Part shown: piece by piece, positions 24,259 through 31,798 of the stretch
Layout of the letters: every line of letters begins with the position of its first letter
How positions within the stretch are numbered: the stretch's first letter is position 1
NCBI GenBank assembly: GCA_023663505.1
Contig: JAMPHH010000012.1
Location: 10,645-74,644, forward strand
DNA from: Muribaculum sp.
Lineage (GTDB): Bacteria > Bacillota > Clostridia > Lachnospirales > Lachnospiraceae
Reading direction: 5' to 3'
DNA length: 64,000 nucleotides
Translations under genes and position numbers: made by a program
Notes under the pieces: model-generated
Database searches by the model: none
Seen by the model: the letters and a program-made list of their open reading frames with translations, nothing else
Told to the model about the DNA's origin: nothing

Positions 24259-24432
24259 GCCCCCTCGCCCGATTCTATGCTTTGAAGACTGAACCGCTAC
24301 CTTTAATTATCCACTATTCCCATCTGAATTGCAAGAAAGAAAAAACAATGTTATAATAACAGAAATTTTCACTGAAATTTTCAAAAGAAACTTTCATGCA
24401 CCAAGCCATAAACCGAAAGGAAAACTATAAAT

Positions 24433-25608
24433 ATGGGAAAACCGAACAATATCTCAAAATCAATACTCTGCCTGACTCTGGCATTCGTTTTGTCCCTGAC
24501 AGGCTGTGCGGACTATCATACCACATCTGCACCCACGATTGCGTCCCTTGAACCGGAATCACCCGAATTCATCAGTGAAGAAATTCCTTCAACCGAAGCA
24601 GCCGCCATGCAGAACACAATCTCCGATATGGAAAGTGACACACCTGTCATAGAACCTGAGGAGATAACCATCACCATCACTGCTGCCGGAGACGTGTCCT
24701 TGGGCAATTATGTGGGGCAGGATTATTCATGGTCATTTCGCGAGATGTATGAGACCACAGAGGATAAGGGGTACTTTTTTGAGAACGTGTATGACATCTT
24801 CTCTCAGGACGATATGACCATCGTTAATCTGGAGGGAGTATTCACCTTCTCGGAGGATCTGAATCCCGACAGGACATACAATATCAAGGGTGACCCCGAA
24901 TATGCCAACCTTCTGACCTATGGCAGTGTGGAAGCGGTGAGCATGGCAAATAACCACAGGCTTGATTTTGGAGAAAACGGCACCAAGGATACCTTGGCGG
25001 CACTGGAGCCCACGGGAATCGTGTACGCCTATGACAACAACGTGGGAATATATGAGACGAAGGGGATTCGCATCGGATTCGTATCGGTGAATGAGATTGG
25101 CTGGGGCAGAGGGATAGAACAACTGATGAAGGACGGAATCGCCAAGCTGCGGGAAGCGGAGGTTGACCTAATCCTCGCCTGCTGCCATTGGGGAATTGAA
25201 CGTGAATTCTATCCCACGGACTTCCAACAGGAATTTGGGCGGGAATGTATCGACTGGGGCGCAGATCTCGTAATCGGACATCACCCCCATGTACTGCAGG
25301 GCGTGGAGGAATATAATGGGAAATATATCATTTATAGCTTGGCGAATTTCTGCTTTGGCGCAAACAGGAATCCCACGGACAAGGATACCATGATCGCGCA
25401 GCAGACCTTCACCTTCGTGGACGGCGAGAAGCAGGAGGAGACCGAATTTCGCGTGATTCCCTGCTCCGTCTCCTCCACCTCCACCAGAAATGATTACAGA
25501 CCAACCCCCGCTGAGGGAGACGAAGCCTCCCGCATCATCAGCCGCCTAAACGAATACAGCGAAGGGTTTGGTCTGCAGTTTGACGAGAGCGGTTATGTAT
25601 GTCACTGA
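24433..25608 (+). CDS. CapA family lipoprotein (PGA_cap metallophosphoesterase-like)
   Basis: A 391-residue protein with a lipoprotein signal (ILCLTLAFVLSLTGC, lipobox LTGC at about 25-28), a Ser/Glu-rich linker (30-75), and a CapA/PGA_cap domain (about 77-340). Conserved motifs include AAGDVSLGNY (metal-binding Asp), NLEGVF, MANNHRLDFG and ILACCHWGIE followed by IGHHPHVLQGVEEYNGKYII. CapA-like proteins are linked to poly-gamma-glutamate capsule production, yet many members stand alone, as here without capBC. It probably acts outside the membrane on a phosphate-containing or cell-surface substrate. Confidence 0.9.
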   Translation: MGKPNNISKSILCLTLAFVLSLTGCADYHTTSAPTIASLEPESPEFISEEIPSTEAAAMQNTISDMESDTPVIEPEEITITITAAGDVSLGNYVGQDYSWSFREMYETTEDKGYFFENVYDIFSQDDMTIVNLEGVFTFSEDLNPDRTYNIKGDPEYANLLTYGSVEAVSMANNHRLDFGENGTKDTLAALEPTGIVYAYDNNVGIYETKGIRIGFVSVNEIGWGRGIEQLMKDGIAKLREAEVDLILACCHWGIEREFYPTDFQQEFGRECIDWGADLVIGHHPHVLQGVEEYNGKYIIYSLANFCFGANRNPTDKDTMIAQQTFTFVDGEKQEETEFRVIPCSVSSTSTRNDYRPTPAEGDEASRIISRLNEYSEGFGLQFDESGYVCH

Positions 25609-25618
25609 TGCTTGGCTC

Positions 25619-27883
25619 CTACTCCGCGAATGTCTGGTGTATCGCATCGAGAGCCTTTTGGTACTCAGCAATAAATGCCCCGTGCTTTGCCTCTATCAGC
25701 TCCCAATCCTCCTGTCGCGCCGCTTCCTCCAACACACGGGCTTGCTCTGACAGGTCAGAGAATCCGATACTGAGGGAGGAGCTCTTGATACCATGCACCA
25801 GAATCTGATAATTTCGGGCGTCCCTCTGTTCGTAACAGTGATTGATATCGTCCTTTTTATTGTTGTCGCCAAAGGTTCGCAGAATGGACAGGTATGCGTC
25901 CGTATCCTGACTGCAATAAGACAAGCCCGAGGAAATATCCGCGCGCGGATACCCCTGAAACAGCCTCTGCAAGGTCATGACATTCTTAAGACCCTTCGCA
26001 TCGGAGGTCTTACCGTCCACAGCCGCCGTATCCGTGAGATCCTTCTCTTTCCCCGTCTCTGAATCCTCCATTTGAATCTTGTCCTTCGGCATATATTTTA
26101 AAATCATTTGCTCCAGCTTGACGCCCTGCACGGGCTTGGAAAGATAGTCCGCAAAGCCCGCCTGCAGATATTGCTCCCTGACGCCCGTAATGGCGTTGGC
26201 GGTCAGCATGATCACAGGCGTATCCTTGTTAAGGGATTCCTTGGATTCCTTCATGCGGGCATAGGTCTCCACGCCGTCCATCTCCGGCATCATATGATCC
26301 ATGAAGATGATGTCATAGGCATTTTGCGCCGCCATGAGAAGACATTGCTTGCCGCTTATGGCGGTATCCACCTGCACCTCCGTCTCCTTCAAGAGATTCA
26401 CGATCACCTTCAGATTGACCTCCACATCGTCCACCACCAGAATCCTTGCATCACGCGCCTTAAAGCTCTGCCGATATACGGCATTCGTCCGATTGATCTC
26501 CTGATATCGCTTGTGGTAATCGCCCATGGGCGAAGCGTCAATGATCCCTTGTGGCACTATGACCGTGAAGGAGGAACCCACACCATAGGTGCTCTGTACC
26601 TGAATCTCCCCCTGCATCAAATCAACCAACTGCCTGCTGATTGCAAGCCCCAGACCCGTGCCCTCGATGTTGCGGTTCTGCTCCAGATCAAAACGCGTAA
26701 ACTGGGAGAAAAGCTGCTGCATATTCTCCTCCTTGATGCCTATACCTGTATCCTTGACCGTGATCACAAGAGAAAATGTATCCTGCCCCCGCCGACTGTC
26801 AACGGACAAAATCACACTGCCCTGCTTGGTGTATTTCACGGCATTAGAGAGAAAATTAGTGACCACCTGACGAAGCCGCACCTCATCTCCCCTAAGCTGG
26901 GAAGGAAGCTCGGGATTGCACTCGATTCTCAGCTCCAATCCTTTCTTCTCCGCCCTCTCCGCAATCATATTATAGCAATCGTGGATAAGGGAGGAGGTGT
27001 CATAATTCGTCTCCATGATCTCCAATTTACCTGACTCGATCTTGGAGATATCCAGTACATCATTGACCAGATACAGAAGGGAATTGCCCGCGGAATAGAT
27101 ACTTTTGGCATATTCCTCGATCTGCGGGCTTTTATTCTCACGCAGTATCATTTCATTCATACCCAAAATCGCATTGATCGGCGTTCGGATCTCATGCGAC
27201 ATATTGGCAAGAAAAGAGCTTTTGGCAATGTTGGCAGCCTCCGCCTGATGCTGTGCCTCCTTGCTTGTCTTGGCAAAATCTATCAGCTTGTTCTTCTGCC
27301 CCTCCGTCATGTCAAGAAGCTTACTCACCACCAATCCTACAATCATCAGGATACAAATGGCAATCAGCCCCTCCGGAACTATCCAAACCTGATCCGTCGC
27401 GTTATTGGTCGTCAGAAAATGCTTTGCACTCGCAAACGTCGTGCCCGCAACGCTAATAGCCGTAACCCGCCTGCTCAGCCCTTTATCACCAAACACCGTG
27501 GTCATGCAAATCGGTATACAATAGATACTCAACGCGGCAAAAAAGGCGCAATGTGTCACGCTGATCACGATACTGATAAGCAGCATGGCATACACAGGTA
27601 TAAGGTTCTGCCGCATCTCCGTGTTGTCCTTCAGCAGACGATTCCTGATGATGCCTGCTGCCGCTATGATCAGCACATTCAGCGTCGTGGGCAATATCAA
27701 ATACAAGAATAAATAGACTCCTACGGACTCCTCAATCAGATTCGCATGATTTAATATGACAAAGAAAATACATTCCATCAAAAACGCGACTCCCACAAAA
27801 ACGCAGTCCATACGGAAAAACATCTTTCTCCATTTGACAAAATCCGGCATAATATCCATCATTTCCTCATTCTTCATGCTCAA
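25619..27883 (-). CDS. Hybrid sensor histidine kinase (receiver and Hpt domains)
   Basis: A 754-residue membrane kinase. Six hydrophobic segments lie in residues 25-190, with no evident extracellular sensor. Then come a HisKA domain with phospho-His 230 in MSHEIRTP, HATPase_c (340-445: N-box NFLSNAVKYT, G1 DTGIGI, G2 GTGLGLAI), a receiver with Asp 529 in FMDHMMPEMDG, and a C-terminal Hpt with His 697 in ILVHGIKSSSLSIG. It is a complete intramolecular phosphorelay. No response regulator is adjacent, so the output may be the orphan receiver at 13956 or elsewhere. The TTG start follows GGAG by 9 nt; an ATG two codons later is the alternative. Confidence 0.93.
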   Translation of the reverse strand: MSMKNEEMMDIMPDFVKWRKMFFRMDCVFVGVAFLMECIFFVILNHANLIEESVGVYLFLYLILPTTLNVLIIAAAGIIRNRLLKDNTEMRQNLIPVYAMLLISIVISVTHCAFFAALSIYCIPICMTTVFGDKGLSRRVTAISVAGTTFASAKHFLTTNNATDQVWIVPEGLIAICILMIVGLVVSKLLDMTEGQKNKLIDFAKTSKEAQHQAEAANIAKSSFLANMSHEIRTPINAILGMNEMILRENKSPQIEEYAKSIYSAGNSLLYLVNDVLDISKIESGKLEIMETNYDTSSLIHDCYNMIAERAEKKGLELRIECNPELPSQLRGDEVRLRQVVTNFLSNAVKYTKQGSVILSVDSRRGQDTFSLVITVKDTGIGIKEENMQQLFSQFTRFDLEQNRNIEGTGLGLAISRQLVDLMQGEIQVQSTYGVGSSFTVIVPQGIIDASPMGDYHKRYQEINRTNAVYRQSFKARDARILVVDDVEVNLKVIVNLLKETEVQVDTAISGKQCLLMAAQNAYDIIFMDHMMPEMDGVETYARMKESKESLNKDTPVIMLTANAITGVREQYLQAGFADYLSKPVQGVKLEQMILKYMPKDKIQMEDSETGKEKDLTDTAAVDGKTSDAKGLKNVMTLQRLFQGYPRADISSGLSYCSQDTDAYLSILRTFGDNNKKDDINHCYEQRDARNYQILVHGIKSSSLSIGFSDLSEQARVLEEAARQEDWELIEAKHGAFIAEYQKALDAIHQTFAE

Positions 27884-27898
27884 AGCTCAAAACTCCTT

Positions 27899-29350
27899 TT
27901 ACTCTGTTTCCTCATTGGATTCCTTTGATTCCTTAGGCTCAAACAGCTTTTCCCTAAGATATTCCCTGTTCGCCTCAAAATCTACCTCCAGTACCGCCAT
28001 TCCCCGTATATCTGCGTTCCTATACGTCCCCTCTGCGGGAATACTGCCCTGCTCCATATCATAAATAAAAAGCTTAGGCGACATTAGGCTCAGGCGGTAA
28101 CACTCCCACTGGGTCAGATTCGTAGTCAGGTTTGGCATCAGCCCGTCAAATAATTCCTTGGGATTCGTGACCACAGCCAAGGGCAGCTTGTGAATCACCT
28201 CCCCCAGAACCTTTCTCTGGCGCTCCGTCCTGCCAAAGTCCGTGCCGATATAACGGTTGCGGGTATAAGCCAACGCTTGAGGACCGTTTAGATGCACCAT
28301 GCCCTCCTCTGCGGTATCCATATAATCCGTGCCAAATTCCTTGCCCGTCAATTCATTATATTCATTCAAATACCCGTTCACCAGCTCAAGCTCCGCCGAG
28401 GTCAGCTCCAAATCCACACCTCCCACCGCGTCCACCAGATTGGCAAAGGCTTCAAAATTGACCGACACGTACCGATTCACCTTGATGTCCAGATTCTCCT
28501 CCACCGTCTCCATGAGAAGCTCTGCGCCGCCGTAGGAATAAGCCGCGTTCAGCCTGTTGCCGTCATGCCCCGGGATATCCACATACATATCCCGCAGCAG
28601 GGAGGTCATGTGAATCTGTTTGGTCTTATCGCTAATTGACAATAAAATCATGGCGTCCGAACGTCCGTCCTCGCCGTTTTTTCTGGAATCATTCCCGATC
28701 AAAAGAATATTGATGACCCCGTCCTCCTTCATGGATTCAGAGGCAACGCTCTCTATCTCCCGATAATTCAGCTTGCTGTATACCGCTCCCACCAAATAAT
28801 ACAGACCTAAAGCCAACAATGCGACAATAAGGACTGCTTTAATTAGAAAAACCTTGATACGGGATTTTTTCCTGCCACGCTTTTTATTCCTTCCCTTTTC
28901 TGATTTTACATGTTCCGATTGTTTTACCTGTTCATACTGTCTTGCTTGTTTTGTCTGCTTTACCTGTTCATGCTGTCTTGCTTGTTTTGTCTGCTTTATC
29001 TGTTCTGATTGTCTCGTTTGTCTTGTCTGCCGTGCCTGTCTTGGCTTTCCCTTCGCAGACCTTGACTGTTTTGACTGCTGTGTCTGTCCTGTCTGACGTT
29101 TCCTGCTGTCCCAGTCCTCCTCGTAGACCTCATATGTCTCACGGCGTGTTCCCTGATTGGAACCGCCCCTCCTAGTGCTTCCTATAATATCAATCTCCCT
29201 TTCCTGCTCCTGCTGCCGTCTCTGCTCCCCGCTCCGTTCTCGGTTCAGGGGAATCATTTGAAGCTCTTTTTGTGTATTCTTCGGCTGCTCCGTCATTTCC
29301 TGCTGTAAAAATTCCTGCAGCCCCTGTTGAATGCGTTCCATATCATTCAT
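27899..29350 (-). CDS. LytR-CpsA-Psr (LCP) family protein with long cytoplasmic N-terminus
   Basis: About 483 residues. The LCP domain (about 205-420) has INILLIGNDSR, DAMILLSISDKTKQIHMTSL, RDMYVDIPG and NRYIGTDFGRTERQRKVL, the Arg/Asp set that binds polyprenyl pyrophosphate. LCP enzymes attach glycopolymers to peptidoglycan on the outer surface. The single membrane helix is at 166-191, so about 165 residues lie in the cytoplasm, far more than usual. They are Gln/Lys/Arg-rich and include tandem KQTKQARQ-EQV units. The start is ambiguous among GTG 29368, ATG 29350 and ATG 29341. Confidence 0.88.
   Translation of the reverse strand: MNDMERIQQGLQEFLQQEMTEQPKNTQKELQMIPLNRERSGEQRRQQEQEREIDIIGSTRRGGSNQGTRRETYEVYEEDWDSRKRQTGQTQQSKQSRSAKGKPRQARQTRQTRQSEQIKQTKQARQHEQVKQTKQARQYEQVKQSEHVKSEKGRNKKRGRKKSRIKVFLIKAVLIVALLALGLYYLVGAVYSKLNYREIESVASESMKEDGVINILLIGNDSRKNGEDGRSDAMILLSISDKTKQIHMTSLLRDMYVDIPGHDGNRLNAAYSYGGAELLMETVEENLDIKVNRYVSVNFEAFANLVDAVGGVDLELTSAELELVNGYLNEYNELTGKEFGTDYMDTAEEGMVHLNGPQALAYTRNRYIGTDFGRTERQRKVLGEVIHKLPLAVVTNPKELFDGLMPNLTTNLTQWECYRLSLMSPKLFIYDMEQGSIPAEGTYRNADIRGMAVLEVDFEANREYLREKLFEPKESKESNEETE
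28929..29006. repeat. Two tandem 39-bp repeats in the LCP gene
   Basis: The two 39-bp units (about 28929-28967 and 28968-29006) differ by two bases and encode 13-residue repeats (EQVKQTKQARQ-type) just before the membrane helix. Unit changes keep the frame. Confidence 0.7.
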
Positions 29351-29386
29351 AGTCCGCCATATCCCCACATAATCGTCCGCAGCGCC

Positions 29387-29620
29387 TTAATCGCCGCAGT
29401 CCAACACGTCAAACGCCTGTCCGGTTGCCCAAGGGCTTCCCACGTCGCAGCGTCCATGATGATATTTGCGGGAAATGACATTCCCGTCACCTTCCACAAC
29501 CTGAAGCTTCATTCGGCTTCCGCCCGACTCGGCGTAATTGTCCAACAATCGGATAATATCGTCCACGGAGGAAGCGTCCGCCTCCATAAATTTCTTGTTT
29601 GATTCTTCTATCAGATTCAT
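29387..29620 (-). CDS. Conserved small hypothetical protein
   Basis: A 77-residue soluble protein with a helical acidic N-terminal half (MNLIEESNKKFMEADASSVD) and a C-terminal half with Gly, His and Cys (SRKYHHGRCDVGSPWATGQ). GGAGG precedes the ATG by 10 nt. It lies between the LRR protein gene (14 bp upstream) and the LCP gene (about 36 bp downstream), all on the minus strand, so a three-gene operon is likely. The function is unknown to me. Confidence 0.62.
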   Translation of the reverse strand: MNLIEESNKKFMEADASSVDDIIRLLDNYAESGGSRMKLQVVEGDGNVISRKYHHGRCDVGSPWATGQAFDVLDCGD

Positions 29621-29634
29621 AGCCTCACACCCTC

Positions 29635-30540
29635 CTATAATTCCAGCTCCGCAAAAAAGTCCCCCGCCTGTTCCTGCTCCATCTGCACCTTCATCAGATA
29701 CGCCCGTATCTCAGGCTCCTCCTTGGGAAGCCTTTTTAACAGCTTCCCCGCCATCTTGCGGGTAAGTCCCCCCGCCTGATGCCATATTTTGTAATAACGG
29801 ATATCCCTGCCATAATGCTCCTCGTCCTCGATGAAAAGCTCCTGCACCAGATAAGTATGGCGCGTCAGAATCCCCTGCATAAGCTCCCTAAGCTCGTCCT
29901 TCAAGCCCGTGTCATACAAAAGCCTTTGAAAGACAAGCCTTATCTTGTTCTTCCGATGCTGCAATATATAGTCCGCCCTCTGGTCATCTACATCCTCCAC
30001 GTCAAACCAACCGATAAAGGCGGGCTCGAAGCCCGTGTCATCAGGTCTTTTGAGAAAGCTCTCCAAAGCGTCATCATAGGCAGCAAGCCATCGCAGCTGC
30101 CCCCTTTTGTCCCCTGTCAGGGCGATATCCTCCAATCTCTCCTGCGGGAAAAATCGAAACATGGACGCTATAAACTCGGCAATCCCGGGCACCGTCTCCT
30201 GCTCCTCCGCGCCAATCGCCCTAAGCTGCACCCGCTCCAGATGATCGCACCCCAGAAATATCTGCTTGCCAAACCTGATATCCTTTGCGGGCAGCACGAT
30301 CTCCCGCAGATTCTTCATATAGGCAAACCCCCAGTCCTCCACCGCCTCCAGAGAATTAGGCAGCACCAGTCTCTCGATAGATTTGCAGCTCAAAAAGGCC
30401 TTGCTCGCAACCACTGCAAGCGGCCTTCCCCGAGACCCTGCAGACAAAATCACCTCTTTATCCTGCCCGTCGTATTTTTCATATCTTTCGTAATCCACGG
30501 GCAGCACCTCCCGTCCGCATAGCTCTGCCCCCGTGGACAT
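29635..30540 (-). CDS. Leucine-rich repeat (BspA-like) protein
   Basis: A 301-residue protein. Residues 35-105 contain BspA/LRR_5-type repeats: VVASKAFLSCKSIERLVLPN, AFAYMKNLREIVLP-like and FGKQIFLGCDHLERVQL. The remaining two thirds are helical and charged, with no signal peptide or membrane segment, so it is probably cytoplasmic. The ribosome binding site is poor at the ATG 30540. Apparent partners are the 77-residue protein and LCP gene downstream. LRR proteins of this type occur in large families in gut Firmicutes; the role here is unknown. Confidence 0.65.
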   Translation of the reverse strand: MSTGAELCGREVLPVDYERYEKYDGQDKEVILSAGSRGRPLAVVASKAFLSCKSIERLVLPNSLEAVEDWGFAYMKNLREIVLPAKDIRFGKQIFLGCDHLERVQLRAIGAEEQETVPGIAEFIASMFRFFPQERLEDIALTGDKRGQLRWLAAYDDALESFLKRPDDTGFEPAFIGWFDVEDVDDQRADYILQHRKNKIRLVFQRLLYDTGLKDELRELMQGILTRHTYLVQELFIEDEEHYGRDIRYYKIWHQAGGLTRKMAGKLLKRLPKEEPEIRAYLMKVQMEQEQAGDFFAELEL

Positions 30541-30635
30541 TATAGCACAAAAGCCTTGCGCGGGGCAATACTTCGAGCTTATTCAAAAAAGGCAATTCGG
30601 GCTAGAAAAATGTAGCGTAAAATAAAATCTCATGT

Positions 30636-30641
30636 TATAAT
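30636..30641 (+). promoter_or_regulatory. Probable -10 element (TATAAT) for the TRAP-type binding protein gene
   Basis: TATAAT at 30636-30641 lies 57 bp before the start codon in an AT-rich spacer between divergent genes. The matching -35 (TAGCGT at 17 bp) is weak. Confidence 0.4.
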
Positions 30642-30697
30642 ATGTGTATATGTTTTTGCTTGTGATATTAAAACAAAACGGGAGGTAACGAAATAGT

Positions 30698-31774
30698 ATG
30701 AAAGGTTACAAGATGATGTCAGTAGCGCTCGCCGTCCTGTTGGTAGCAGGCTCTCTATGCGGCTGCGGGGCTTCGTCAAAGAGAAGAACAATAGGTGTCA
30801 TGGAGGATAATTCCAATCAGACAAGCAGGGTCTCCGAGCCTGAGCTGAAGCTGATTATCGCTTCCAACCAGACTTCTCCCGACAATCCCTATCATTTTGG
30901 ACTGCAGACCTTTAAAGAGGTTGCGGAGGAGCTCTCAGGCGGCACTATCGAGGTAGTGTGCAGCGATGGAGACACGACAGAAGATGAGGACGAGCTGGTT
31001 CGTCTCTTGGACGAGGGAGAGCTTCAAATGATCGTTTGCTCCCCGGGCTTTATGGCGGCAGCAGGCGTGTCAGAGATCAATATGTTATCCCTGCTTTATC
31101 TGTTTGACGGCTTTAGCCATTGGGAATCCGCCGTGGACGGGGAATTCGGCTCTACAATGTCGAATTTGATCTTGCAGAAGACGAATAATCAATACCGTAT
31201 CATGGGATATTGGTCTGCGGGCGTGCGGGATTATTATGGCAAACAGCCCATCACCACGGCTGCTGATGTCGAGGGATTGACTATCCGTACTCAAATATCC
31301 GGCGTGGTATATGATTATTGGACGGGAATCGGCGCACAGCCTGTCAACGTGGGTTGGGGCAACCTGTATGACGCCCTGAACAACAACGAAGTGGATTCCG
31401 CCGAAAACGATTACACCAATTTCATGCTAAAGGGACACCACACGACACCGAACGGAAAATATATCTGTGAGACACACCACGATTACACCACGCGCCTTTT
31501 CATTATGAACGGCGATTTCTATGACAGCCTGACAGCCGAGCAGAAAAGCTGGATTAACACAGCGGCTTTGGCTGCCACCCTGCAGGAGCGCTCCGTGACC
31601 TATGACATGATGGACGGCTCTAAGGCACAATGTATCGCTGACGGCGCAATCGTCACTGATTATGAAGATATAGATATCGAGAGCTTCAAGGCACCCGCCA
31701 TTGAGATTCAGGACAGCTATGCCGCTGAGAACGGTCTTACGGCTTATCTTGAAATGGTTCGCCGCGCACAATAA
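30698..31774 (+). CDS. TRAP-type (DctP-like) substrate-binding lipoprotein
   Basis: A 358-residue lipoprotein: signal peptide with lipobox SLCGC near residues 19-23, then a DctP-type fold. Recognisable parts are LKLIIASNQTSPDNPYHFGL (about 50-70), GELQMIVCSP, MGYWSAGVRDYYG (about 167-180) and GLTIRTQISGVVYDYWTGIG then NVGWGNLYDALNNNEVDSAE (about 195-230), the DctP signature with the conserved Arg. The permease partners DctQ and DctM are absent. The next gene, 24 bp downstream, is a chemoreceptor, so a sensory role for this binding protein is likely. GGAGG lies 12 nt before the ATG. Confidence 0.87.
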   Translation: MKGYKMMSVALAVLLVAGSLCGCGASSKRRTIGVMEDNSNQTSRVSEPELKLIIASNQTSPDNPYHFGLQTFKEVAEELSGGTIEVVCSDGDTTEDEDELVRLLDEGELQMIVCSPGFMAAAGVSEINMLSLLYLFDGFSHWESAVDGEFGSTMSNLILQKTNNQYRIMGYWSAGVRDYYGKQPITTAADVEGLTIRTQISGVVYDYWTGIGAQPVNVGWGNLYDALNNNEVDSAENDYTNFMLKGHHTTPNGKYICETHHDYTTRLFIMNGDFYDSLTAEQKSWINTAALAATLQERSVTYDMMDGSKAQCIADGAIVTDYEDIDIESFKAPAIEIQDSYAAENGLTAYLEMVRRAQ

Positions 31775-31798
31775 TTTATCATACGGGGAGGTGTGATT

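Noticed and set aside
26108..27034. Plus-strand open frame of about 300 codons
   Set aside because: Antisense to the hybrid histidine kinase whose domains are all intact; composition is atypical for a protein.
28854..29096. Plus-strand frame rich in Cys and Phe
   Set aside because: It is the complement of the Gln/Lys-rich tandem repeats in the LCP gene.
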